Of a stretch of 64,000 bases of DNA, positions 1 through 8,462 are shown one piece after another (the stretch's first letter is position 1; each line of letters starts with the position of its first letter). The notes under the pieces are model-generated. The model worked only from the letters and a program-made list of their open reading frames with translations, did no database searches and was not told the DNA's origin. The position numbers and the translations under genes are program-made. The stretch is from Myxococcales bacterium 68-20 (GTDB lineage Bacteria; Myxococcota_A; Polyangia; Polyangiales; Polyangiaceae): contig MKVQ01000024.1 in the NCBI GenBank assembly GCA_001899635.1, positions 1-64,000 on the forward strand, given 5' to 3'.

Positions 1-54
1 CACATCTCTCGCACCCCCCTTGACCCGTTGGGGGATGACTGATCAAAGGTTCGG

Positions 55-1509
55 ATGCCGTCGCCGCGCGCCGATCTCTTGAAGGGGGTCGAGGTCGAAT
101 TTGCCAACGCGGACCTCGGCGACGTCCGGCGCTCGCGCCGGCTGGACCAGATAGTCCGGGCTGCAGCGCGGGCTCCGGATGCCGGGTTCCCTCAGATGGT
201 CGCGTCAGATGCCGAGCTCGAGGGCGTGTATCGGCTTCTGAGCAACGAGGACGTGAGCGCAGAAGAGATTCTTACGCCGCACATCGAAGCGACTCTCTCG
301 CGAGCCGAAGCCGCGGGCACATGTTTGGTTCTGCACGATACGACGACGTTCATTTTCTCAGGTGACGCGCCGCGGCGAGGCGTAGGACCCGTACGAGGCA
401 AAGACGGTCAGCGAGGTTTCTTCGCCCACGTGTCGTTCGCAGTGATGCGCGACCGAGACCGGACTCCGCTCGGAGTATGTGGCTTTCATCGCTGGTCTCG
501 CCCGAATCGCGACGAGCCGCTCCACAAGAGTGGGGACCGCCAATCCGACCCCACGCGCGAGTCGCTGCGATGGGAGCAGCAGATCGTGGATGTCGAGCGG
601 CGCGTCGCTGGCCGCTTCTCGTGCATTCACGTCACTGATCGCGAAGGCGATATCTACGACGTCCTGGCGACCATCCAGCGACTGGACTCGCGCTTCGTGA
701 TTCGTGCGCACCACGATCGATTACTCGCCGGACATGACGAAGACGCTCGGCTCATGGAACGAGTTCGCGCACTGGTTCCCACGGGGTCGAAGGCGATCGA
801 GCTCAATGCGCGTCCTGACGGGGATCGCCCCTTCATGCAGCGGAAAAAGCATCCCGCGAGAAGGGCGCGGACAGCAACCATCGCCGTTGCGAGCTACCCC
901 GTTGTCATCAAGCGGCCGCAAGCAGCACATGCAGATGCCGACGAGATCGGCGTCAACATCGTTCGCGTCTGGGAGCCCGCTCCACCCAACGGCGAGCCCG
1001 CGGTCGAATGGATTCTCTACACGAGCGAGCCGGTTGACACACCAGAGCAGATCTTTGCTGTCGTCGACACCTACCGCTGTCGCTGGGTCATCGAGGAGCT
1101 CTTCAAGGCGATCAAGACCGGCTGTGCGTTCGAGCGAAGGCAGCTCGAATCGTTCCATGCATTGAGCAATGCGCTGGCGCTCTTCCTGCCAATCGCGTGG
1201 AAAATGCTGCTCGCTCGCACGGTCGTTCGCAGAGACATGGCGTTGCCTGCAACAGCGCTCCTGACGCCGGCACAGCTCCAGATTCTCGCGTTCAAGTTCG
1301 AGCTCAGCACGCCGCTCGCAACCGCTCGGGATGCTGCGCTCGCGGTCGCAAAGCTTGGTGGCCACCTCCGTCGCAACGGCCTCCCCGGTTGGCAGACGTT
1401 AGGTCGCGGCTTCGAGGCCCTGGTCCTGATGCAGGTCGGATGGCAGGCCGCCCTCGCAGCCGGCGCGAGGCCGCCAGCCGCCCAGGACGCTACGGAAGGG
1501 TGCGACTGA
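55..1509 (+). CDS. IS4-family (Tn5/IS50-like) transposase
   Basis: The 484-residue protein has the layout of Tn5-type transposases. An N-terminal DNA-binding region carries the GDVRRSRRLDQI motif (about residues 20-32). An RNase H-like DDE core follows, with acidic residues visible in LHDTTTF (about 93-99), VTDREGDIYD (about 194-203) and YRCRWVIEELFK (about 342-353); the last is the Y-R-x-R-W-x-I-E signature that supplies the catalytic Glu. The length matches Tn5 transposase (476). The frame is intact, so it may be active. Clear terminal inverted repeats were not found by eye, and the left end may lie outside the window. Confidence 0.9.
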   Translation: MPSPRADLLKGVEVEFANADLGDVRRSRRLDQIVRAAARAPDAGFPQMVASDAELEGVYRLLSNEDVSAEEILTPHIEATLSRAEAAGTCLVLHDTTTFIFSGDAPRRGVGPVRGKDGQRGFFAHVSFAVMRDRDRTPLGVCGFHRWSRPNRDEPLHKSGDRQSDPTRESLRWEQQIVDVERRVAGRFSCIHVTDREGDIYDVLATIQRLDSRFVIRAHHDRLLAGHDEDARLMERVRALVPTGSKAIELNARPDGDRPFMQRKKHPARRARTATIAVASYPVVIKRPQAAHADADEIGVNIVRVWEPAPPNGEPAVEWILYTSEPVDTPEQIFAVVDTYRCRWVIEELFKAIKTGCAFERRQLESFHALSNALALFLPIAWKMLLARTVVRRDMALPATALLTPAQLQILAFKFELSTPLATARDAALAVAKLGGHLRRNGLPGWQTLGRGFEALVLMQVGWQAALAAGARPPAAQDATEGCD

Positions 1510-1565
1510 TCCGATCAATCCTTTGGCCCGCGGGCCAGGCCCCACGTGGCCCGGGCCACCCCCGC

Positions 1566-1641
1566 CCGGGTGCCCCTAAAAGGGGGCATCCAGGATGTCA
1601 GCTTGCTGACTCCCTGGATTCGTGTGTTTTGGGGCACCCGG
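1566..1641. repeat. Nested inverted repeat behind the transposase
   Basis: Three concentric dyads share one centre. The inner arms are GTCAG/CTGAC (1597-1601, 1606-1610) around a 4-nt loop. The middle arms are ATCCAGG/CCTGGAT (1588-1594, 1613-1619). The outer arms are CCGGGTGCCCC/GGGGCACCCGG (1566-1576, 1631-1641). The structure could fold into a long hairpin and may be a terminator for the transposase or part of the element's end. Confidence 0.6.
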
Positions 1642-1685
1642 CTGGGGGGCGGGCGGGGAAGCGATGATTGGAGGGAGGGAGGCAC

Positions 1686-2375
1686 GTGGCATGCGTGAAG
1701 CGTCTGCGCATGCATCCGATGTCGTTTCTCCAGAAGCGGAGTCATCTCTGTGCGGTGGCGCGGGGGCGGGAGATGTTCGGGGGCGTTGCGGACATGACGC
1801 CGGCTCGGTTCGACCTCCTTTATCTCCTTCACGAGCAGGTGAGCGATGTCGCGAGTGGGGCCCGGTCGAATTGCATCGCGCAGGCGCGGGTCAGGCGATT
1901 GCTTGGGTTGAGTCGGCAGACGGTTTGGAAGATGGTCGAGCGGCTCGTCGAGCTCGGCCTCATCACGAAGACGAAGGACGTTCACGGCGTCGACCGGCGG
2001 AGGAACATCCTGTCGCTGACCGCCGAGGGGATTCGGCGCATCCGTCAGGCGTTCGGCGTCGCGTTCAGCGAGAGGATGCCGCTGCCACGCGATGCGCCCG
2101 CCGCCGAGGATGTGCCGCGCTACTGGAGACGGCCCGAGCTCGCTGACGTTCGACGCGGGCGCGCCGGCGAGGTGATCCTGCCGGAGAAGGTCGGACGCGA
2201 GGTGGCGAAGATCTACACGTCGTTCGCCTGGAACCGCGCTGGCAAGACGCGGCGTCAGAAGCGGCGTCGGTATCTCGATGACCTCGACCGGATGATGCGC
2301 TTCGCGAGAGACCTCGCAAACGCGCTCGGGGACAGTGCTGCGATGATCTATCCCATCTGGGAACGCGATCATTGA
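1686..2375 (+). CDS. MarR-like winged-helix regulator
   Basis: A winged-helix DNA-binding protein. MTPARFDLLYLLHEQV leads into a helix-turn-helix (ARVRRLLGLSRQTVWKMVER) and a wing (GLITKTKDVHGVDRRRNIL), the order seen in MarR proteins. A basic C-terminal extension (KTRRQKRRRYLDDLDRMMRF) is longer than in typical 140-160-residue MarR proteins. The GTG at 1686 is preferred because GGAGGGAGG lies just upstream; a TTG at 1668 and an ATG at 1710 are alternatives. It stands alone between the transposase and a repeat-rich gap, and no target operon is evident. Confidence 0.75.
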   Translation: MACVKRLRMHPMSFLQKRSHLCAVARGREMFGGVADMTPARFDLLYLLHEQVSDVASGARSNCIAQARVRRLLGLSRQTVWKMVERLVELGLITKTKDVHGVDRRRNILSLTAEGIRRIRQAFGVAFSERMPLPRDAPAAEDVPRYWRRPELADVRRGRAGEVILPEKVGREVAKIYTSFAWNRAGKTRRQKRRRYLDDLDRMMRFARDLANALGDSAAMIYPIWERDH

Positions 2376-2613
2376 GACTGCCGCACGGGGCGGCGTCGAG
2401 GGGCGCTCGAGGGTTCTCGTCGAGGAATGCCGGACGCTAGCGGTGAAGGGCGGCGAGCCGACTCACCGAGGATGGTCGCACGTCGATCGAGGCAGCCAGA
2501 GAGGATGAGCGAGGCGGGACCGAGCAGGCGAGGCCGCCCAGAGGGCATCATCGATGCTTACTGACTTGGCCATCGATACTTGTGGGCGTGCAGAGTGCTG
2601 TTCGCCAGTGCGG

Positions 2614-2705
2614 AGGGGCTGAACGCGCCGGCCCCGAGGGGCTGAACGCGCCGGCCCCGAGGGCCTGAACGCGCCGGCCCCGAGGGGCTGAACGCGCCGG
2701 CCCCG
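2614..2705. repeat. Four tandem copies of a 23-bp GC-rich repeat
   Basis: Four head-to-tail units of AGGGGCTGAACGCGCCGGCCCCG occupy the gap between the MarR gene and the next small gene; unit 3 differs by one base (GGCCTG for GGGCTG). Each unit carries GGGGC and GCCCC arms that can pair. The remainder of the 2376-2862 gap holds the promoter-like site at 2790-2826 and nothing else recognisable. Confidence 0.85.
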
Positions 2706-2789
2706 AGCGGAATGTGAACCCGCGCGAGGAGATCGAGAGACTCGTTGGGCCGGGCTTTCTCGACGGAGACATGGCGAGTGGTCGAGCTC

Positions 2790-2826
2790 TTGACAAACTG
2801 GCCGGGCGGCCAGAAGATTCTGGCCG
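2790..2826 (+). promoter_or_regulatory. Candidate promoter with overlapping dyad operator
   Basis: A consensus -35 hexamer TTGACA (2790-2795) is followed, about 17 bp on, by a poor -10 (near 2813-2818). That -10 lies inside a 9-bp dyad, CGGCCAGAA-GA-TTCTGGCCG (2807-2826). A dyad over the -10 suggests a repressor site. The downstream candidate gene starts at 2863. Confidence 0.35.
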
Positions 2827-2862
2827 TCGAGTCAGTATTTGGCTGGTCGGGGTAGGTGCTTG

Positions 2863-3193
2863 ATGTTGCTCGATAACCTCTTCGCAATGTTGGGCGGTGT
2901 GGGGACGGCCGCGGCGCTCGTTGCCATCCTCGCTTTTGTCGGTACGCCTGCGGTCGGTGCGGTTGCGTGTTCCTCGAGCGCGCTGCGTCGGTTTCAGCCT
3001 CGTGGTCGCTGACGTCGTTGGAGCGGGCGGTCGACCTTCGAGAGCTCCACGAGGGGGGCAGAACGCGTGTCGCCAATCGCGCTCGCGGCCAACGCGAATG
3101 GCCAGCTCCGAGCAGGCCGGACGAGCCTCATGGCCTTGGACGGAGCGTTACGATCGCGAGCTCCGGGCGGCAGAGAAGGCGAACCGGAAGTAG
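2863..3193 (+). pseudogene. Possible decayed small membrane-protein gene
   Basis: From ATG 2863 one frame reads a hydrophobic segment (GGVGTAAALVAILAFVG, about residues 11-27) and stops at 3012 after 49 codons. High third-position GC then moves to a second frame (SLTSLERAVDLRELHEGG, near 3000-3060) and a third (WPWTERYDRELRAAEKANRK, ending 3193). This suggests one short membrane protein broken by frameshifts. The 49-codon ORF alone could also be a genuine small protein. The 3' end overlaps the tail of the convergent gene at 3128. Confidence 0.3.
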
Positions 3194-4102
3194 GGACGTA
3201 CCCACGCCGCGCGAGACGAAGAGTTGCGCGCTCGCAGTCGAGCCGGCCGCGCGCTCGCCGCGACCCACGCCATCGGTGTGAGCCGACGGATCGGCATGAT
3301 CCGATTGAACGGGATTGGGCGCGTGATCGGCGTGAGGCGAGCGGTCGGCGTGAGGCGAGCTGTTGGTGGGCGCGGAGTACCATCCTGCGAGGTAGCGGCC
3401 TGAGCCGGGGGGCTTCCATACGGCACCGAGAAGCGGCAGCTGGACTTGACCGCCATGCGTGTGGCCCGCGAAGGCGAGGTCGATCCTCGGTGCGAGCCGA
3501 TCGAAGACCTCGGGCGAGTGGAAGAGGGCGATCCTCGTCGCATCCGGCGGCGCACCGCGCAGCGCTTGGTCGACGTCGGCGATGCCGGACATCGGATCGT
3601 CCAGACCTGCGAGCCAGATGTCGCGCCGAAGGAGCGTGCCCTCGTTGACGAGCAGCGTCGCTCCGAACGAGGCAAGCGTCGAGCGGTCGTTCGACGGCGG
3701 CATCCAGTTCTCCCAGTTCCCGCGGACCACCCACACTCCGAGTGGTGCGTGGAGCTTCTCGAAGAGTGGCCGCGCCGGCTCCAGGTCGCCCTCGTCGACG
3801 AGATCGCCGGTCACCACGATCACGTCGGGCCGTTCGCGTTCGAGGATCTCGATGACGGTCTTCTCTCGGCGGCCGAGCCCATGGGTGTGGAGATCGCTGA
3901 GGTGCGCGATGACGATGGGCGCCTCGACCGCTGCGGAGACGGTGTGGCGGGAGACCTCGATCCGATACGGCTCGATGACGGTGGCGTCGACGCTGACGAG
4001 CGCGCCGAGGACGACCAGCGTTGCGGCTGCACGGCGCCGGCGGCCGGGCTTGCCGAGGAGCGCGTCGATGATGGCAGTCGCCCGCGAGCCCATGGATGGC
4101 AC
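3128..4102 (-). CDS. YkuE-like metallophosphoesterase
   Basis: A calcineurin-like phosphoesterase of 324 residues with an N-terminal membrane segment (about 24-42). Metal-binding motifs are in order: HLSDLHTH (D70, H72), VVTGDLVDEG (D100), RGNWEN (N129), LFHSPE and GHTHGGQ. The fourth motif reads GNW rather than the usual GNH, so one ligand or proton donor may differ. A Ser/His/Asp-rich insert of about 30 residues lies before the last conserved block (QLFVSRGVG) and comes from an 18-bp minisatellite. The family hydrolyses phosphoesters such as UDP-diacylglucosamine at membranes; the substrate here is unknown. surE is 84 bp upstream on the same strand. Confidence 0.85.
   Translation of the reverse strand: MPSMGSRATAIIDALLGKPGRRRRAAATLVVLGALVSVDATVIEPYRIEVSRHTVSAAVEAPIVIAHLSDLHTHGLGRREKTVIEILERERPDVIVVTGDLVDEGDLEPARPLFEKLHAPLGVWVVRGNWENWMPPSNDRSTLASFGATLLVNEGTLLRRDIWLAGLDDPMSGIADVDQALRGAPPDATRIALFHSPEVFDRLAPRIDLAFAGHTHGGQVQLPLLGAVWKPPGSGRYLAGWYSAPTNSSPHADRSPHADHAPNPVQSDHADPSAHTDGVGRGERAAGSTASAQLFVSRGVGTSLLPVRLLCRPELAIVTLRPRP
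3269..3358 (-). repeat. Five degenerate 18-bp units inside the phosphoesterase gene
   Basis: The coding strand contains five in-frame hexapeptide units: SPHADR, SPHADH, APNPVQ, SDHADP and SAHTDG. The first two are nearly identical at DNA level (3323-3358). They form a hydrophilic insert just before the C-terminal block of the enzyme. The 18-bp period matches another repeat at 5184-5237. Confidence 0.7.
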
Positions 4103-4186
4103 CGACGTCGAGTGTAGGTCAGGCGCGTCTCCGGGGGAGGGAGTCTGCGCCCGGGGCGCATTGGGGCCGGGTCGAGCGCGCGTCGA

Positions 4187-5029
4187 TCAGATGCCGGCGA
4201 TCTTCTCGAGGAGGTGCTCCGTCAGCCCTCCGTCGTCCGCGCGCGAGAGGTCGAGAATGAGCGGCGTGATCGAGGCGGCGCCCTCGTCGTAGGCATCGGT
4301 GTCGGTACCCGGCTCGGGATCGTGCCGTACGCCCGGGCCTCCGAGCCAAATGTACTCGCGGCCACGCGGATCGCGGCGGACGTCGATGACCTCCTCGTAG
4401 ACGCGCGCACCGAGGCGCGTGCGACGGAGCTCGCCGGTCCAGTTTTGTGGGAAGTTCAGGTTCAAGAGCGGCGTCCTCCTCGACACCGACGGGCCCGGCC
4501 GGGGCAGCGCGGTGTCCTTCGTCTCGTCGAAGAGCTTGCGCGCGAGGATGGAAGTGAGCTCGGCGAAGCGTGTCGTGTCGCCCTTTGGGTGCGCGCTCGA
4601 CGCGACCGCGGGGATGCCGCGGAGTGCCCCCTCGCGAGCGGCCGCGACCGTGCCCGAGTAGAACGCGTCTTGGCCGAGGTTGAGGCCGCGATTGATGCCC
4701 GAACAAACGAGGTCCGGCCATCGCGGCAAGAAGCGCGTCCCCGCGTGGAGCGCCACATAGACGCAATCGGCGGGGGTGCCGTCGATCGCGACGATGTTCT
4801 TCTCGACCTCACGCGCGCGGAGCGGCCGGTGAAGGCTGAGCGAATGACTGCTCGCGCTCTGCTCGTTCTCGGGCGCGACCATGACGACGTCGGCCCAGGT
4901 GCCGAGTGCGTCGAAGAGCGCGCGGATCCCGGGGCTCGAGTAGCCGTCGTCGTTCGAGAGGAGCACGAGCGGCCGTCGTGCAGGCGCTACGGGCGAGGAG
5001 GATTCGGTGGGCTCGGGCTCGGCAGACAC
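4187..5029 (-). CDS. surE: 5'/3'-nucleotidase SurE
   Basis: SurE hydrolyses nucleoside 5'- and 3'-monophosphates and acts in stress survival. From the GTG at 5029 the product has 280 residues, close to the usual 250-270. Visible motifs are LLSNDDGYSSPG (metal-binding D27-D28), SASSHSLSL, and SGINRGLNLGQDAFYSGTVAAA, the SurE active-site signature. The frame stays open to 5245, but that extension is low-complexity and runs through an 18-bp repeat, so it was rejected as coding. No clear Shine-Dalgarno sequence supports the GTG, so the exact start is uncertain. The metallophosphoesterase gene follows. Confidence 0.92.
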   Translation of the reverse strand: MSAEPEPTESSSPVAPARRPLVLLSNDDGYSSPGIRALFDALGTWADVVMVAPENEQSASSHSLSLHRPLRAREVEKNIVAIDGTPADCVYVALHAGTRFLPRWPDLVCSGINRGLNLGQDAFYSGTVAAAREGALRGIPAVASSAHPKGDTTRFAELTSILARKLFDETKDTALPRPGPSVSRRTPLLNLNFPQNWTGELRRTRLGARVYEEVIDVRRDPRGREYIWLGGPGVRHDPEPGTDTDAYDEGAASITPLILDLSRADDGGLTEHLLEKIAGI

Positions 5030-5183
5030 GGCGCGAACGCTAGCACCGTTCGACGGCGGGCGTCGTCTGCCGGCAGATGAGCGCGCGAGAGGCCGGAGGG
5101 GCTGGCAAGCGCGAGCGAACGAACGACGGAATCGAGCGAACGGGGCGTGCGGCAAGCGAGGGCGAGCACGGCAGGTGGGCGCA

Positions 5184-5237
5184 GTGAGCGCACTGGGCGC
5201 GGTGAGCGTGCTGAGCGCGGTGAGCGTGCTGAGCGCG
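5184..5237. repeat. Three 18-bp tandem units between surE and the peptidase gene
   Basis: Three units of GTGAGCGTGCTGAGCGCG lie at 5184-5201 (diverged), 5202-5219 and 5220-5237 (identical). They sit in the divergent intergenic region. Both strands are open through them, which lengthens the apparent reading frames of both flanking genes. Confidence 0.8.
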
Positions 5238-5315
5238 GCGGCCAACAGGGCGCGCGGGCAGGCGCGTGGGCGGGGGTGGTTTCGCTACGTGAGGGATCGG
5301 CTAGAGTGCCGCGTC

Positions 5316-7526
5316 ATGAAGCACGCCACCTCGAGCATGGCACTCGTCGTCACCGTCCTCGCGGCTCCGCTCGGTGGAGCGTGCGCGGAGCCGCCCCAGC
5401 CGGTGGTCCCGCCCGTCACGACCGCAATTCCGTCGCGTGCGATTCACGAGCACGAGGCGCCCAAAGGCAAGGGCACGAGGCTCATGACCCGCAAGACCGA
5501 CGTCGTCGACACGCTGCACGGGGTGAAGGTCCCCGATCCGTATCGGTGGCTCGAGGACGGCGACTCCGCCGAGGTGAAGGCGTGGACCGACACGCAGAAC
5601 GCACACACGCGAAAGGTCATCGACGCGATCGCAGGACGTGATGCCCTCAAGGGCGAGGTGACCGAGCTGCTCCAGATCGGCTACGTGTCCGCGCCGGCTA
5701 TCCGCCGTGGCAAGAACGGGCTCCGCTACTTCCACACGAAGCGCGAGGGGGCGCAGAATCAGCCGACGCTCTACGTCCGCGATGGTCACGGCGGGAAGGA
5801 CCGCGCCCTCATCGACGTTGCCGCGCTCTCCGATGACGGCACCACCGCGCTCGACTGGTGGTACCCGTCCTGGGACGGACGCTTCCTCGCCTGGGGCAAG
5901 AGCGAGTCCGGCAGCGAGGACAGCGTCCTCCAGATCCGCGACGTCGCGACGGGGACGGACCTGCCCGACAAGATCGACCGCGCCCGCCACGCGTCGATCG
6001 CGTGGCTGCCCGACGGCAAGAGCTTCTATTACTCGCGCTATCCCGAGCCGGGGACGGTGCCGGCAGGTGAGGAGCGCTATCACGCGCGGATCTACCTCCA
6101 CGTCATCGGCACCGACCCGAAGACGGACAAGGTCGTCTTCGGCGAAGGGCGCGACAAGACGGACATCCCGCAGGTGATGATCTCGCCGAACGGCCGCTGG
6201 CTCGTCGTGCGCGTCCACATGGGCTGGGACAAGAGCGAGGTCTACCTGAAGGATCTCTCCAAGGCGGGGGCGCCCTGGACCGAGGTCGCCGTCAAGACCC
6301 AGGCGCTCTTCGAGCCGATCCCGCGGAACGACCGCCTCTGGATCCACACGAACGACGGCGCGCCCCGCTACAAGCTGCTCTCCGTCGACTATACGAAGCC
6401 CGAGCGCGCGGCATGGCAAGAGGTCCTCGCGGAGACGACGGACGTGCTCCACGACGTCGACGTCCTCAAGAACGAGGTCATCGCCACGTACATGCACGAC
6501 GCCTCGTCGCGCGTGGAGCGCTTCTCGCTCGACGGTAAGTCGAAGGGGCCCATCGCGCTGCCCGGGATCGGCTCCGCGAGCGTCTCGAGCATGCACGACG
6601 GCGACGAAGCCTTCGTGGGCTTCACGTCGTACGTGGTGCCGTACCAGGTCCACCGCGTCGACCTCCGGCAGGGCTCGCGTCTCGAGCCCTGGGACCGCGT
6701 CGGTTCGAAGTTCGCCGATCAAGGGATCGAGGTGAGCCAGATCTTCGCGACGTCCAAGGACGGCGCTCGCGTGCCGATGTTCGTCATCGCGAAGAAGGGG
6801 ATGAAGCGCGACGGCAAGAACCCCACGATCCTCTACGGCTACGGCGGGTTCAACGTGAACCAGACGCCCGCGTTCAGCGCGCGCGCGCTCGCGAGCGTCC
6901 AGCGCGGTGCCGTGTGGGTCACCGCGATTCTCCGGGGCGGAGGCGAGTTCGGCGAGGACTGGCACCGCGCGGGGATGCTCGAGAAGAAGCAGAACACGTT
7001 CAACGACCTCTTCGCGTGCGCCGAGACGCTCTTCAAGGAGAACGTCACCGCGCCGGAGCGCCTCGGCGTCATCGGCGGTTCGAACGGCGGCCTCCTCGTG
7101 GCGGCGGCGGTCACGCAGCACCCGGAGATGTTCCGTGTCGGCCTCTCGCTCGTGCCGCTCACGGACATGATCCGCTATCACAAGTTCCGGATCGCGAAGC
7201 TCTGGATCCCGGAGTACGGCGACCCCGACAAGGCCGAGCACTTCAAGTTCCTCCACGCCTACTCGCCGTACCACCGTGCCGAGGACGGCAAGCGGTACCC
7301 CTCGCTCCTCTTCACGACCGCCGAGAGTGATACGCGCGTCGACCCGATGCACGCGCGCAAGATGGCGGCTCGGATGCAGGAGGCGCAGGGTGATCTGGAG
7401 CGTCCGGTGCTGATCCGCGTCGAGACGAAGGCAGGGCACGGCGCCGGCAAGCCGGTGACGAAGCTCGCCGACGAGCTCGCCGACGAGCTGTCGTTCCTCC
7501 TGCACGAGCTCGGCGTGGCGCTGTGA
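5316..7526 (+). CDS. Exported prolyl oligopeptidase (S9A)
   Basis: A 736-residue serine peptidase that cleaves after proline in short peptides. An N-terminal propeller domain begins at VPDPYRWLEDGDSAEVKAW. The catalytic triad is readable: Ser589 in IGGSNGGLL, Asp672 in AESDTRVDP (aligned with D641 of pig enzyme) and His708 in KAGHGAGKP. The ATG at 5316 gives a hydrophobic signal with a marginal lipobox (PLGGAC), so periplasmic or lipid-anchored export is likely. The upstream open frame from 5007 is antisense to surE and repetitive, so it was rejected. Confidence 0.93.
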   Translation: MKHATSSMALVVTVLAAPLGGACAEPPQPVVPPVTTAIPSRAIHEHEAPKGKGTRLMTRKTDVVDTLHGVKVPDPYRWLEDGDSAEVKAWTDTQNAHTRKVIDAIAGRDALKGEVTELLQIGYVSAPAIRRGKNGLRYFHTKREGAQNQPTLYVRDGHGGKDRALIDVAALSDDGTTALDWWYPSWDGRFLAWGKSESGSEDSVLQIRDVATGTDLPDKIDRARHASIAWLPDGKSFYYSRYPEPGTVPAGEERYHARIYLHVIGTDPKTDKVVFGEGRDKTDIPQVMISPNGRWLVVRVHMGWDKSEVYLKDLSKAGAPWTEVAVKTQALFEPIPRNDRLWIHTNDGAPRYKLLSVDYTKPERAAWQEVLAETTDVLHDVDVLKNEVIATYMHDASSRVERFSLDGKSKGPIALPGIGSASVSSMHDGDEAFVGFTSYVVPYQVHRVDLRQGSRLEPWDRVGSKFADQGIEVSQIFATSKDGARVPMFVIAKKGMKRDGKNPTILYGYGGFNVNQTPAFSARALASVQRGAVWVTAILRGGGEFGEDWHRAGMLEKKQNTFNDLFACAETLFKENVTAPERLGVIGGSNGGLLVAAAVTQHPEMFRVGLSLVPLTDMIRYHKFRIAKLWIPEYGDPDKAEHFKFLHAYSPYHRAEDGKRYPSLLFTTAESDTRVDPMHARKMAARMQEAQGDLERPVLIRVETKAGHGAGKPVTKLADELADELSFLLHELGVAL

Positions 7527-7703
7527 GCTGACCGACTGCCGGGACCGCGCGCATGTCGCGGCCCCGGTGGCGCGTCGATCTCGCTCGGCGTGACGCATCG
7601 ATGTCGATCGGCGGTGCCGGAGCAGCCTCACGAGGTCGGTCGTCGCGGCGGCCGGGCGCGGGCGGGCTTCGATCGTCATGCCCGCGAGCGTCCTGCTGGG
7701 AGC

Positions 7704-8126
7704 TCAGGCGCTCTTCGAACGTGGAAGCAGCACCTCGTCGATCGCGTGAATGATGCCGTTGTCGGCTTCGAGGTCAGGGATGACGAGATGCGCGTCGCTG
7801 ACCTCGATCCCCGCAGTGCCTCCCTGGGGCGTGATCCGTAGCGGCTCGCCCCCCAACGTTTGCGACTCTCGTTTCGAGCCCATGTCGCGTGACGAGAGCT
7901 TGGACGCGACGATGTGATTCTCGAGCACGGTCCTCATCCGTTCCGGATCGTCGAAGAGCGCGTCGAGCGCCGCCTCGTCCATCTGCGCGAAGGCCTTGTC
8001 CGTCGGTGCAAAGACGGTGAACGGGCCCCCGTGCTCCAGATTGTCGATGAGGCCAGCCGTCTTTGCGGCTCGCATGAAGCGCTTGAGCGTGCCCGTGGCC
8101 TTCGCGACGTCGACGAGAGTTCCCAT
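7704..8126 (-). CDS. Fasciclin-domain (FAS1) protein
   Basis: A single FAS1 domain fills this 140-residue protein. GPFTVFAPTDKAFAQM (about 34-49) is the H1 block, and IIHAIDEVLLP (about 125-135) is the H2 block. The ATG at 8126 has GGAGG seven bases upstream. No signal peptide is seen, unusual for a domain that normally acts in adhesion outside the cell; many bacterial stand-alone FAS1 proteins of this size start the same way. It converges on the peptidase gene. Confidence 0.9.
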   Translation of the reverse strand: MGTLVDVAKATGTLKRFMRAAKTAGLIDNLEHGGPFTVFAPTDKAFAQMDEAALDALFDDPERMRTVLENHIVASKLSSRDMGSKRESQTLGGEPLRITPQGGTAGIEVSDAHLVIPDLEADNGIIHAIDEVLLPRSKSA

Positions 8127-8397
8127 GATCGCCTCCGTGAGTGAGCTGCCCACGGTGCACGGCGTGTACCCATCTCGAACGCGGAGCGGAGTTGAGGAGT
8201 GAGTCGGCGCGTCGCTCGGACTGCCGCTCGACGCTGCCTTCCCGTCGACACGTGGCGCCACGTGGCCCTCGCGATTCGAGTCCCGCAGTCCGTCGCGCTC
8301 GTTCGAGGTCGCGGACGGTCGCGCAAATGCTTCAGGACTGCACGCCGGATCAGTCTGTTCAGGTGTTTGGTGCCCGCCAAGTACCTACGCAATTCCA

Positions 8398-8449
8398 GTG
8401 ACTTGCAGAAAATCGATCACCATAATTGGACGAATGTTCAGTGCTGAAC
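8398..8449 (+). promoter_or_regulatory. Candidate promoter and dyad operator for the winged-helix gene
   Basis: GTGACT (8398-8403) and CATAAT (8421-8426) form a plausible -35/-10 pair with a 17-bp spacer. The perfect dyad GTTCAG-TG-CTGAAC (8436-8449) lies near the expected transcript start and 13 bp before the ATG at 8463. Autoregulation by the small DNA-binding product is a reasonable inference. The rest of the 8127-8462 gap shows nothing else recognisable. Confidence 0.4.
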
Positions 8450-8462
8450 GTAAGCTCATCTC

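Noticed and set aside
1-60. Terminal inverted repeat of the transposase element
   Set aside because: A CCCCC/GGGGG hairpin (14-34) is present, but no convincing matching end was found after 1509.
5301-7679. A 792-codon minus-strand frame opposite the prolyl oligopeptidase
   Set aside because: The plus strand carries a complete peptidase with all catalytic residues; the antisense frame is an artefact of high GC and has no domain pattern.
8436-8449. LexA (SOS) box upstream of the winged-helix gene
   Set aside because: GTTCAG occurs, but the flanks do not match the known myxobacterial LexA consensus.
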